NCBI GenBank assembly: GCA_902766265.1
Contig: CACXCY010000050.1
Span: 1 to 12,632, forward strand
Length of the DNA: 12,632 nt
DNA from: an uncultured Bacteroidota bacterium
Lineage (GTDB): Bacteria; Bacteroidota; Bacteroidia; Bacteroidales; P3
Reading direction: 5' to 3'
In this document: positions 1 to 7,361 of the stretch, in pieces
Layout of the letters: each line of letters opens with the position of its first letter
Position numbering within the stretch: position 1 is the stretch's first letter
The notes under the pieces: model-generated
Database searches by the model: none
Seen by the model: only the letters and a program-made list of their open reading frames with translations
Told to the model about the DNA's origin: nothing
Translations under genes and position numbers: made by a program

Positions 1-5
1 CTCTC

Positions 6-1091
6 ATGGAAACCACACTCTATCCTATGAAATTCATGCCTCTCTTCAAAAACAAAATATGGGGAGGCAACAAGATAAAGCAGATGGGCTTCGACTACGA
101 CCCGCTGCCCAACTGCGGCGAGCTTTGGGCACTCTCCAGTGTCAGAGACAACGAGTCCATCGTCACCAACGGTTTTCTTGCCAGCAACACCCTCAACGAG
201 ATTCTGGAGATATACATGGGCGAACTGGTAGGCGAGCGCAACTACGAACGTTTCGGCAACGAGTTTCCCATCCTCATCAAGATTATTGACGCCAACGACA
301 AACTATCCATCCAGGTGCATCCAGACGACGACCTCGCCCGCCAACGTGGCATGGAGAATGGCAAAACCGAGATGTGGTATATTATCCAAGCAGAGGAAGG
401 CAGCGAACTTATCGACGGCTTTGCCACCCAAGTAACACCCGACGAATACCATCGGTTCCTTGATATGGGCAAGCTGGAAAATATACTCCATATAGAATAC
501 CCAGAGCAGGGCGATGTATTCTTTATCCCCGCCGGACGTGTGCACGCTCTCGGCAAAGGGCTTCTCTTGGCTGAAATCCAGCAGACCTCCGACACCACCT
601 ATCGCATATACGACTACAACCGCCGCGATGCCGATGGCCAGCTGCGTGAACTCCATACCGCAGAAGCTCTTGATGCCATCGACTTCAGCCCCCTACAGGA
701 TGGGCGCACACACTACACCTATCACGAGAACACCACCGTGCAACTTGCCCAATGCCCTTATTTCACCACCAATCTCATCGCCCTCACCAAGACCCTGCAT
801 AAAGACTTTGCCCACCTTGACTCCTTTGTTGCCTATCTCTGTACGGAGGGCATTGCTGCCGTCAAAAGCATGAACACCGTCCTGCCTGTCCATGCCGGTG
901 AATGCGTCCTTGTGCCTGCTGTGGCCGACAGCGTTGAGCTTTTCAGTCAAGGCAGCGCCAAGCTCCTTGAGATTTATATAGACCCTGAACAGTACAAAGG
1001 CGAACTACACCATCGCAACAACCTTGACTGGACAGCGCGTTTCATCGGCAACGCGAATCCGGAGGACTACCTGAACGACATCAACGGCTGA
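6..1091 (+). CDS. manA: Mannose-6-phosphate isomerase, class I (type I PMI)
   Basis: Zinc-dependent cytosolic enzyme interconverting mannose 6-phosphate and fructose 6-phosphate, linking mannose use with GDP-mannose supply for surface glycans. The 361-residue protein has the cupin signature of the family. Expected zinc ligands are Q103 and H105 in QVHPDD, E122 in TEMWY, and H180 in PAGRVHALGKG. The family block LLAEIQQTSDTTYRIYDYNR follows at about 187-206, and GELW lies at 38-41. The C-terminal half (about 235-340) is the second, non-catalytic cupin-like domain. The first ATG is chosen because the following text (LYPMKFMPLFKNKIWGG) aligns with the usual family N-terminus; only five bases precede it here, so upstream control is not visible. 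The stop lies 3 bases before the next gene, implying an operon with two outer-membrane protein genes. The family call is secure; the physiological role with these neighbours is inferred. Confidence 0.96.
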   Translation: METTLYPMKFMPLFKNKIWGGNKIKQMGFDYDPLPNCGELWALSSVRDNESIVTNGFLASNTLNEILEIYMGELVGERNYERFGNEFPILIKIIDANDKLSIQVHPDDDLARQRGMENGKTEMWYIIQAEEGSELIDGFATQVTPDEYHRFLDMGKLENILHIEYPEQGDVFFIPAGRVHALGKGLLLAEIQQTSDTTYRIYDYNRRDADGQLRELHTAEALDAIDFSPLQDGRTHYTYHENTTVQLAQCPYFTTNLIALTKTLHKDFAHLDSFVAYLCTEGIAAVKSMNTVLPVHAGECVLVPAVADSVELFSQGSAKLLEIYIDPEQYKGELHHRNNLDWTARFIGNANPEDYLNDING

Positions 1092-1094
1092 CCG

Positions 1095-1931
1095 ATGGTA
1101 AAGAAAACCCTCCTTATTCTATGCGCGCTCTGTAGTGCCGCCTGGGTGGACGCCCAAGGGCTATTCCCTCCCGTCGGCGCACGCAGCACGGCCCTCGGAG
1201 GTGCCTCAGCGGCGCTGTGCGATATGGAGGCAGCTGCCGACAACGTGGTTGGTTTGGCCTACGTTGACAGGGCGGGCGTGGGGCTCTCCATCCGGCAGAA
1301 CTACATGCTCAACGCCATGTGCTATAAATCGTGCTTTGCGGCAGTACCGGTGTCGAAAGTAGGCGCAATGGGGCTCACATATACCCACTTCGGCACCGCT
1401 TCGTTCAACGAGCAGAAAGCATCGCTGGCGTATGCCATGTTGTTGGGCAACAAACGACAGGGCAAAGGAGTGGCACTGGGAGTGCGTTTCGACTACCTCT
1501 ATATGGGAACCTCGGATGCCCACTACACACCACAACGTGCCGTCACCTTTGCAGCAGGACTGCAGATGAGGCCAGCTGACGACTGGTGTGTGGGATTTCA
1601 GGTGCTCAATCCTGCCGTCGTCCCACTCCAGGGAACCGATGGCGTGAGCGCGTCGGCAACCTTTCGCCTGGGTACCTCCTATCGCATTACTACGGGATTT
1701 CTTGGAACTATCGAAATGGAGAAAGACCTGTTCCACCAACCTATCCTGCGGGCTGGAATGGAATACGGATGGCGGGAGATGTTCTTTGTTCGCACAGGCA
1801 TATCCACGTCGCCAGGATGCTACTCCTTCGGGTTGGGATATGCCCACCACGACTACCACATTGACCTGGCCGCACAAGTACATCCCACATTAGGCATGAC
1901 GCCGCAACTTTCCATGGCCTACCAGTTCTAA
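1095..1931 (+). CDS. PorV/PorQ-like outer-membrane beta-barrel protein
   Basis: A 278-residue exported protein. Residues 1-20 form a signal peptide (basic KK, hydrophobic core, cleavage probably after VDA), so the mature start is near Q21. The mature N-terminus has the block GARSTALGGASAAL at about 28-41, the hallmark of the PorV/PorQ/UPF0164 family related to FadL barrels. The rest alternates short amphipathic strands rich in Y, G and aromatic residues, and the chain ends in F (MAYQF), as expected of an outer-membrane barrel recognised by BAM. PorV and PorQ belong to type IX secretion, but this protein is shorter than typical PorQ (recalled as roughly 340 residues), and the usual NPA element after the GGA block is replaced by NVVGLAY. 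A T9SS role is therefore only suggested. It sits 3 bases after manA and 5 bases before the next barrel gene, so the two envelope proteins are probably co-expressed and may act together. Confidence 0.8.
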   Translation: MVKKTLLILCALCSAAWVDAQGLFPPVGARSTALGGASAALCDMEAAADNVVGLAYVDRAGVGLSIRQNYMLNAMCYKSCFAAVPVSKVGAMGLTYTHFGTASFNEQKASLAYAMLLGNKRQGKGVALGVRFDYLYMGTSDAHYTPQRAVTFAAGLQMRPADDWCVGFQVLNPAVVPLQGTDGVSASATFRLGTSYRITTGFLGTIEMEKDLFHQPILRAGMEYGWREMFFVRTGISTSPGCYSFGLGYAHHDYHIDLAAQVHPTLGMTPQLSMAYQF

Positions 1932-1936
1932 TCCCA

Positions 1937-4027
1937 ATGAAACGTATTCTGTCCATAACGCTCCTCGTATGCTGCACAATGGTGTGCGGTGCCCAGGTGG
2001 TACTGGACAACGACTGGCAACATTATTGGGAAGAGTGGGTGGAAATGAGCGGACAGGAGACGATCCCCGACGATTTGGTTGAAACTGTGGAGGCCTTGCG
2101 CGAAAACCCTCACAATATCAACGACACCCATTCCACACGCCTGCTGGAGCTGCCCTTCGTGTCGGAGTTCCAATGGGAGATACTGAAAGCATCCATCCGT
2201 CAAAGCGGACCTTTTTATTCGGTCAACGAACTACGGCTGCTCAACGGTTTCGACGACGCTACCCTACGACTGCTGCGCCCACTGGTCTATGCCGGCCCAG
2301 CCGAGTCGGAAGAGACGCCCTCTCTGCGGCAACTGCTCCGCCAGGGACGCAGCCATTTCGTGACGGGAGCCCGACGCACGATGGAACCATCGCGCGGATA
2401 TCGCGACAGCATCTATCTGGGCAGTCCCTACAGGACCTATTTCCGATACAACTACAAATGTGGCGACCACCTGCAATTCCAGTTGTCGGGCGAAAAGGAT
2501 GCCGGCGAGGAGTTCTTCAAGGGGTCGCAACCACAAGGATTCGACCACTATGGAGGACATCTCCTGCTGAACGACTTCGGTGCCGTGCGACGGGCGGTGC
2601 TGGGACGCTACAACCTGCAGTTCGGGCAGGGACTGACGCTATGGACTGGCTTTGCCCCCTGGGGCACAGCTGACGCAAGCCAATACCGCAACGCTCAAGG
2701 GGTGAAGACAGCGGGAACTATGACCGAATACGACGGCCTGTTGGGTGCTGGCGCCACGCTCAGGGTGTGGCGGCAATGGGATGTGACGGCTTTCTATTCC
2801 TATAATTTCCTTGATGCCACGCTTCCCTCGGATGGCCGCGACGATTGTGTGCAGGGACTCTATTCTTCAGGACTGCATCGCAGCATCAATGAAATGAAGA
2901 AGAAAGACCAGCTTACGGAACAACTCTACGGCGGGGCGCTGCAATGGAAGGGCTCGCACTTCACCTTCGGCGTGGTGGGCTATGGGTCGCTCTACAGCAA
3001 GGCGATTGAGCCGCCCCAACGACGCTATAACCATTTCCACTTCCGTGGCGAACAGAACATCGTGGGCGGTGTCCATGCGGCTTGGCGCTACCGAGGGCTA
3101 CTGTTCTTTGGCGAAGCGTCGGCATCGGCCACGCCCAGCGAGCTCTGCGCCGAGGCCTCGGCGCCGCCCCTGGCCGGCGTGGTGGGCATGCAGCTGTTCA
3201 TCAACGGTGGCAACCAGATTGGCATCACCTACCGGAACTATTCGCCCACATACTGGAACAATCACTCCGCTGCCATAGGGCGCAACAGCGGCAACCATAA
3301 CGAGGAGGGTGCCACGATGCGGCTGCTGAGCGAGCTGCCATGGGATGTGAAACTCGACGCTGCGGCCGACTTCTACCGATTCCCCTATGTGAAATACGGC
3401 GTCTACGGCTCCTCCTGGGGTGAGGATTACCGCGTGCAGCTGTCGCGCAACATCAGTCGCAAGATGCGGGTCAAGTTGTTGTACGGCAGCCGCTCCTATC
3501 TCCACAACCTCCCTACCGACGCGTATACGGAGGAGATGGACGCGCCCGACGGTCACATCTACATCACCGAGCCCCTGACACGGCGGTGGGTGCAGCTGCG
3601 CATCGAGGCACAGCCGTCGCTCTGCTGGCATCTTGCCACCCGTGTGGCCGGTTCGTGGGCCAGCGGCGAGCATCGCGACAACACGTGGGGCATGCTCCTG
3701 CTACAGGATGTGTCGTTCAAGCCCTTGGGCGCCACGGGGCCCCTGACGCTGACCACGCGCGGTGCCTGGTTCGACATCACGGGTTACGATGCCCGCATCT
3801 ACGCCACCGAGGGCGACTGGGTATACGAATACTCCACCCTGGCGTTGAACGGCAGAGGGCTTCGGGTATACGGCATCGTGCGCTACGGAATCGCGTCCCA
3901 CTGGTCGCTGTCGGCCAAATACGCCGCCACCCTCTACACCGACCGCACGAGCGTGGGCTCGGGCTACGACATCACCGAGGGCTCCCACCGTCAGGAAATC
4001 AAGGTGCAGTTGGCACTGGAATGGTAA
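1937..4027 (+). CDS. Exported helix-hairpin-helix / beta-barrel protein
   Basis: A 696-residue protein with a signal peptide (MKRILSITLLVCCTMVCGAQ, about 1-20), so it is exported. Residues about 57-118 form a ComEA-like tandem helix-hairpin-helix: NPHNIN, then LLELPFVSEFQ, then GPFYSVNELRLLNGFDDATLRLL. The remainder (about 130-696) is dominated by alternating strands with many Y, W and G residues. It contains phrases typical of outer-membrane barrels (YRTYFRYNYKCGDHLQFQLSGEKDAGEEF, split here only by strand turns) and terminates in W (LALEW). HHH modules usually bind nucleic acid, but here the module should lie in the periplasm or at the surface; I know such HHH-barrel proteins as a recurrent Bacteroidota family of unknown function. 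The gene is last in the manA operon, 5 bases after the PorV/PorQ-like gene, and its stop codon is built into the terminator stem. DNA binding or uptake is a possibility, not shown. Confidence 0.82.
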   Translation: MKRILSITLLVCCTMVCGAQVVLDNDWQHYWEEWVEMSGQETIPDDLVETVEALRENPHNINDTHSTRLLELPFVSEFQWEILKASIRQSGPFYSVNELRLLNGFDDATLRLLRPLVYAGPAESEETPSLRQLLRQGRSHFVTGARRTMEPSRGYRDSIYLGSPYRTYFRYNYKCGDHLQFQLSGEKDAGEEFFKGSQPQGFDHYGGHLLLNDFGAVRRAVLGRYNLQFGQGLTLWTGFAPWGTADASQYRNAQGVKTAGTMTEYDGLLGAGATLRVWRQWDVTAFYSYNFLDATLPSDGRDDCVQGLYSSGLHRSINEMKKKDQLTEQLYGGALQWKGSHFTFGVVGYGSLYSKAIEPPQRRYNHFHFRGEQNIVGGVHAAWRYRGLLFFGEASASATPSELCAEASAPPLAGVVGMQLFINGGNQIGITYRNYSPTYWNNHSAAIGRNSGNHNEEGATMRLLSELPWDVKLDAAADFYRFPYVKYGVYGSSWGEDYRVQLSRNISRKMRVKLLYGSRSYLHNLPTDAYTEEMDAPDGHIYITEPLTRRWVQLRIEAQPSLCWHLATRVAGSWASGEHRDNTWGMLLLQDVSFKPLGATGPLTLTTRGAWFDITGYDARIYATEGDWVYEYSTLALNGRGLRVYGIVRYGIASHWSLSAKYAATLYTDRTSVGSGYDITEGSHRQEIKVQLALEW

Positions 4028-4066
4028 CCGCCCACAGGGCGTGCCGCTGTGGCGGTTCTATTGTTT
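4026..4066 (+). terminator. Intrinsic terminator of the manA operon
   Basis: AACCGCC (4026-4032) pairs with GGCGGTT (4051-4057), and ACAG (4034-4037) with CTGT (4047-4050), leaving one bulged C. A U-rich tract CTATTGTTT follows. The stem begins inside the TAA stop of the HHH-barrel gene. Position between convergent genes supports a + strand terminator. Confidence 0.75.
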
Positions 4067-4075
4067 ATACATTGT

Positions 4076-4567
4076 TTAGTGATGTCTGATGACTGTGTCG
4101 AATTCCTCACTGCCATCATGACGGATAATATAGCCCTCCAACTTGGGGGCTGACATAAATCTAGCTCTATGGTCGAGAGAGACAAGGACATACGCGCTGT
4201 CATCCCAATGGTGGTAGGAGAATACCGTTCCACACCAACTGGTTGTGTCGGAATAGGTGTTCTCTCTCCACCAATCCACCTCAGCCAGACCGGCAACATA
4301 TAGCGTGTCTGGCAGGTGTCCGCGCTCGCTCTTGTAGGCGTCAATCCATGACACCACCTTCTCTATCGTTTTGAAGAACGCCTCATCATAATATTCTTCC
4401 GAGCAGAAGTATCCCGTGTAGTGCACATCCCACCATAGATTTATAAACACCACTAGCACAGCGGGAAACAACCGCACCATGTTGCCCGTGGCCATCCAGC
4501 GGATGTATTTGTGCCTTCGCCTCCGTCTGAAATTCCATCGCCCTGTCCTGCCCATCTGCCTGCCCAT
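4076..4567 (-). CDS. Small membrane-anchored hypothetical protein
   Basis: I do not recognise this 163-residue protein. Its N-terminus is strongly basic (FRRRRRHK at about 13-20). A single hydrophobic segment follows (LFPAVLVVFINLWW, about 33-46), then a polar domain rich in aromatic and acidic residues, predicted to lie outside the cytoplasm by the positive-inside rule. The stretch from about 66 to 89 (KTIEKVVSWIDAYKSERGHLPDTL) resembles the helix-loop after the anchor of type II pseudopilins and DUF proteins of that shape, where a Y...G.LP pattern is common. There are two cysteines after the anchor (C55 and C112), which might pair. An in-frame TAA lies just upstream of the chosen ATG at 4567; starts at M25 or M30 (about 4480) are also possible because the early residues look poorly conserved. 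It is convergent with the manA operon and has no partner on its strand nearby. Confidence 0.6.
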   Translation of the reverse strand: MGRQMGRTGRWNFRRRRRHKYIRWMATGNMVRLFPAVLVVFINLWWDVHYTGYFCSEEYYDEAFFKTIEKVVSWIDAYKSERGHLPDTLYVAGLAEVDWWRENTYSDTTSWCGTVFSYHHWDDSAYVLVSLDHRARFMSAPKLEGYIIRHDGSEEFDTVIRHH

Positions 4568-4843
4568 AGGTTATATCTTTCTTGCCATCGTGACGATTAA
4601 CGAACAATGACTCTCACTCCCCCAACCTCGAAGCTTTTTATTCTCTTCCTAATTGAAAACTTTTCTTTCTGCATTGTCTGCCTAAGTTTCTTGCCAACCG
4701 ATATTGGGCGGATTTTCGTTGTCATATTCAACGCTGTGGGGGCGGATTTATTGTGCAGGAGGGTGACGGAAGGAATCCAGCGGGGCGAGGATTTTTCCCG
4801 AGGTTGCATGAGACGCATCTCGGCACAACCTTGACAGGAGGCC

Positions 4844-5425
4844 TCACCGCGCCATGCCGAAAACCACAGGGATGTTTCCCGCAAAGAGCTTCACGGCCAT
4901 GGCCAGCAAAATGACTCCGAAAAACTTGCGGAAGACATAGATGAGGTCAGCGCTGAGCCGCCGCTGCAAGCGGTCAAGGTTGCGTATGACAAGGTAGTCG
5001 AGTACTATATTGAGCAGCAAGCCCACCATGATGTTGATGTCAGCATACTCGGCGCGCAGCGAGATGAGCGCCGTAATGGCACCTGGACCGGCGATGAGCG
5101 GAAAAGCCACCGGCACGATGCTGGCTCCCGAAGCGCTGGCCTCGTTCTTGATGAACTCGCGGCCAGTAATCATCTCCATAGCCAGAAGAAAAAGTACGGC
5201 GGCTCCCGCTACGGCGAATGACGGAGCGTCGATGCTGAAGAGGTGTAGGATGGCATCGCCGATGTAGAAGAATCCAACGAAAAGCAGCAACGCCACAGCA
5301 GTTGACTGCAACGGCTTGATGGTTTTGCCCTGGTCGCGCATCGACAGAAAGATGGGTATGGAGCCCGTGATGTCGATGATGGCGAACATCACCAGGAAGG
5401 CGCTGAATATCTCTACCAGACTCAT
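4844..5425 (-). CDS. MarC-family inner-membrane protein
   Basis: A 193-residue integral membrane protein of the MarC family (UPF0056; E. coli MarC, YchE and YhgN), for which no transport substrate is firmly established; early links to multiple antibiotic resistance were not upheld. About six hydrophobic segments are visible (near 4-24, 41-61, 68-87, 101-122, 131-147 and 167-190). The two family blocks are DITGSIPIFL (18-27) and IVPVAFPLIAGPGAIT (103-118), the latter in the position of the conserved P-L-GPG motif. The start at 5425 is preferred over upstream in-frame ATGs because it forms an ATGA overlap with the CoA-transferase stop and sits 2 bases after a GGGAGGAGGAG ribosome site. The gene is thus translationally coupled to the CoA-transferase and probably shares its B12-responsive leader. 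No terminator is evident after it. Confidence 0.93.
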   Translation of the reverse strand: MSLVEIFSAFLVMFAIIDITGSIPIFLSMRDQGKTIKPLQSTAVALLLFVGFFYIGDAILHLFSIDAPSFAVAGAAVLFLLAMEMITGREFIKNEASASGASIVPVAFPLIAGPGAITALISLRAEYADINIMVGLLLNIVLDYLVIRNLDRLQRRLSADLIYVFRKFFGVILLAMAVKLFAGNIPVVFGMAR

Positions 5426-6732
5426 CGCTCCTCCTCCCATTTGCATTGGAACCGCCGCTCATATTCTTCGATAAGCTCGGGACGAAAGTTGGGATGGGCA
5501 ATGCGGATAAGATCCTCGGCACGGTGCTGCAAAGTGCGACCTTTGAGGCGGGCAATGCCGTATTCGGTCACGATGTAGTCCACATCGTTGCGCGAAGTGC
5601 TCACGGCGGCACCCTGGGGGAGGAACGGTTTGATGCGCGATATGGTGCCTTTGGCGGCAGTGCTACGCATGGCTATGATGGCTTTGCCCTCGCGGGCCAG
5701 CGACGCGCCACGGATGAAATCCACCTGGCCACCGATGCCGCTGTACTGACGTATGCCGATGGTCTCGCTAGCCACCTGCCCCTGCAGGTCGACCTCGAGA
5801 CAGGAGTTAATGGAAATCATGCGGTCGTTCTTGGCAATGACCAGCGGGCTGTTGACATAGTCTACCGGATGGAACTCCACGTCGGAGTTGCCGTCGACAA
5901 AGTCGTACAACTCGCGTGAGCCCATGATGAAGGTCACTACGGCCTTGCCTCGGTGCAACGTCTTGCGGTGGCCGTTGATGACACCGGCCTTCATCAGATT
6001 CATCACCCCGTTGGAGAACATCTCGCTGTGGATGCCGAGGTCGTTCTTGTCGGTAAGTGCGCGGAGTACGGCGTCGGGGATGACGCCGATGCCCAGTTGG
6101 AGCGTGGAGCCGTCGGCCACCAGCGAGGCGCAGTTGCTCCCTATGGCGAGTTCCACCTCACCGGGCTCGGGAAGGTGGAGCTCCTGCAGGCGGTAGGCGC
6201 AAGGAATGATGTGGTTCGCCTGCGACACATGTATCAGCGTGTCGCCGTAAGTGAAAGGCATCAGCTCGTTGGTCTCGAGGATAACCGTCTTGGCGGCACG
6301 GATGGCGGCCTGGGCATAGTCGCAGCTCACTCCCAGCGAGCAATAGCCCTCAGCATTGGGAGGTGTGGTCTGGAAAACGGCCACGTCGCAGGGTATGTCG
6401 TTGCCAATCATCGAGGGCACATCCTTGAAGTAGGCGGGGAAGAAGTCGCCTTCGCGCCGCTCAATCACCTCACGGGAGTTGGCCGAAAGGAAATTGCTCA
6501 CATGCCGGAAATGCCCGTAGCATTGCGGCTGGTAGCAGGGATTCTCGCCGAGAGTGGTCATGTGGAATATCAGCACATCGTTGTAGTCCTCGCAGTGGTC
6601 GGCCAGGACCTGCTGCGTCAGTCGCGGCGCGGCGGCGGCGTGGCCCATCACCACGCATTGGCCGTCGTGGATGTCCTTGATGGCCTTCTCGGGGGGCGAC
6701 ACTTTTCTTTTGTAGTCCTCTTTCCAGTTCAT
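5422..6732 (-). CDS. Acyl-CoA:carboxylate CoA-transferase (4-hydroxybutyrate/butyryl type)
   Basis: A 436-residue member of the acetyl-CoA hydrolase/transferase family, which moves CoA from an acyl-CoA to a carboxylate such as acetate through a glutamyl-CoA intermediate. Length and motifs fit the Cat2/AbfT/butyryl-CoA transferase branch (about 430 residues), not the roughly 500-residue succinyl-CoA:acetate branch. GIGVIPDAVL (214-223) is followed by LGIHSEMFSNG, in which E237 occupies the place of the catalytic Glu238 described for Clostridium aminobutyricum 4-hydroxybutyrate CoA-transferase. YSGIGGQVDFIRGA (330-343) and the C-terminal TEYGIARLKGRT (389-400) are standard family blocks. The start at 6732 (MNWKEDYKRK) is chosen because the longer open frame runs into the riboswitch and has no family-like sequence. 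Substrates could be 4-hydroxybutyrate, butyrate or propionate with acetate or succinate; this cannot be settled from the sequence. It lies downstream of a cobalamin riboswitch and overlaps the MarC-family gene. Confidence 0.92.
   Translation of the reverse strand: MNWKEDYKRKVSPPEKAIKDIHDGQCVVMGHAAAAPRLTQQVLADHCEDYNDVLIFHMTTLGENPCYQPQCYGHFRHVSNFLSANSREVIERREGDFFPAYFKDVPSMIGNDIPCDVAVFQTTPPNAEGYCSLGVSCDYAQAAIRAAKTVILETNELMPFTYGDTLIHVSQANHIIPCAYRLQELHLPEPGEVELAIGSNCASLVADGSTLQLGIGVIPDAVLRALTDKNDLGIHSEMFSNGVMNLMKAGVINGHRKTLHRGKAVVTFIMGSRELYDFVDGNSDVEFHPVDYVNSPLVIAKNDRMISINSCLEVDLQGQVASETIGIRQYSGIGGQVDFIRGASLAREGKAIIAMRSTAAKGTISRIKPFLPQGAAVSTSRNDVDYIVTEYGIARLKGRTLQHRAEDLIRIAHPNFRPELIEEYERRFQCKWEEER
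5428..5438 (-). promoter_or_regulatory. Purine-rich ribosome binding site for marC-like gene
   Basis: GGGAGGAGGAG lies immediately upstream of the ATG at 5425, within the last codons of the CoA-transferase (…WEEER). It is unusually strong for this genome, where most genes show no Shine-Dalgarno sequence, and it fixes the start of the MarC-family gene at the ATGA overlap. Confidence 0.7.
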
Positions 6733-6770
6733 AGTCGTTTGAGTGTTTGTTGTTAGACATAGTGTTTCCC

Positions 6771-6792
6771 GTGCATTGGACGGACAATGCAC
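6771..6792 (-). other. Leader hairpin between riboswitch and CoA-transferase start
   Basis: An 8-bp perfect inverted repeat, GTGCATTG and CAATGCAC, separated by 6 bases. In the - strand transcript its 3' arm ends about 38 bases before the start codon and about 95 bases after the riboswitch core. No U-run follows, so it is not a plain terminator. It could belong to the expression platform, stabilise the leader, or be fortuitous. A second small stem (GGTCC with GGACC, 6824-6839) lies between it and the aptamer. Confidence 0.4.
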
Positions 6793-6887
6793 ACGCGGGG
6801 AAGGAAAGGAAGACGCAGGGAAGGGTCCGCGAGGGGACCTGTCATGGATTTGCCTTTGACGCGAAAGCATTGCCAACAAGTCAACGG

Positions 6888-7050
6888 GGCAGGTCTCCTG
6901 GCTTCTCTCCTCTTGGCCGAACACCTTCTCGGGGAGACGCTCCCCAATGGCATGTTGCTTCGGCCCGTCGACGGTGAGTTACAGTTGCGCGACAGCTCAC
7001 GAATTGCACGTGATTCCCTCTTGGCTCCCCCGAATTACGGGGCAGACCTC
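6888..7050 (-). ncRNA. Cobalamin (B12) riboswitch
   Basis: Read on the - strand, this leader carries the conserved landmarks of the cobalamin aptamer in order. AGGTCT (7049-7044) forms the 5' side of P1. A CCCCG/CGGGG stem follows, then GGGAATCACGTGC and the core CGCGCAACTGTAA. The 3' B12 box GAAGCCAGGAGACCTGCC comes last, and its AGACCT (6896-6891) closes P1 with AGGTCT. The aptamer ends about 155 bases upstream of the CoA-transferase ATG with no intervening gene, so it should control that gene and the coupled MarC-family gene. Known cobalamin riboswitches nearly always lower expression when adenosyl- or methylcobalamin is bound. No clear intrinsic terminator is visible between aptamer and start, so control of translation initiation is more likely than premature termination. 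Confidence 0.95.
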
Positions 7051-7120
7051 GATGACGAAAACGATTCAAAGCACTGTTGCATTGTCGGTTGCCAACATCT
7101 GGCTTCCGAGCATTGCGTTG

Positions 7121-7128
7121 CGAAGATA
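7121..7128 (-). promoter_or_regulatory. Candidate promoter -7 box for the riboswitch transcript
   Basis: On the - strand the box reads TATCTTCG, one base from the Bacteroidota -7 consensus TAnnTTTG, and it lies about 70 bases upstream of the riboswitch P1. A TTTG occurs upstream (7144-7141), but the gap of 12 bases is shorter than the usual 19-21, so the -33 element is not supported. The same -7 pattern stands before the sigma-factor gene. Confidence 0.45.
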
Positions 7129-7326
7129 CACATTATTTTCCAAACGGCACGAAAAATCATCCGACCCTGGCCGCACCGCAGCAAAAACTACCGCAACCTG
7201 GCCTCTCGCACGCTCCTCCCTGAAGTGCTAAAGAGCAGTTCTCAAAGAGATGCGACCATGCAGATGTCCTGAATTGTAGGATTAGCAGCCCTGTTGTAGG
7301 GAACTTGCCTCATTGCACCCATGCCA

Positions 7327-7361
7327 TTGGCAAGGTAGTACAGGCCTCTAGACCTTGCCAA
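7327..7361. repeat. 10-bp perfect inverted repeat
   Basis: TTGGCAAGGT (7327-7336) and ACCTTGCCAA (7352-7361) are perfect reverse complements separated by 15 bases. The right arm is part of the 11-bp tandem array that follows, so the left arm is effectively one array unit in opposite orientation. Confidence 0.7.

Noticed and set aside
4479..4610. 43-codon + strand frame (ATG near 4479) ending in a hydrophobic helix, antisense to the small hypothetical gene
   Set aside because: The apparent membrane segment can arise from the complement of the - strand sequence, and there is no ribosome site. The longer - strand frame is favoured, though neither is certain.
4607..4834. 75-codon + strand frame with a hydrophobic start, between the hypothetical gene and the MarC-family gene
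   Set aside because: It begins membrane-protein-like, but it has no ribosome site or promoter and its second half looks non-coding. The 276-base gap has no other supported feature.
5953..6756. 267-codon + strand open frame antisense to the CoA-transferase and its leader
   Set aside because: It reads through the complement of conserved CoA-transferase motifs; its composition is typical of antisense frames.
6733..6924. N-terminal extension of the CoA-transferase frame by 64 codons
   Set aside because: The extension overlaps the 3' end of the cobalamin aptamer, has no homology-like text, and the family N-terminus matches the start at 6732.
7071..7110. Possible second, partial B12 box (GGAAGCCAG on the - strand) upstream of the riboswitch
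   Set aside because: Only nine bases resemble the box; the GAGACCTGCC half and the CGCAACTGT core are missing, so it is taken as chance similarity in the leader.
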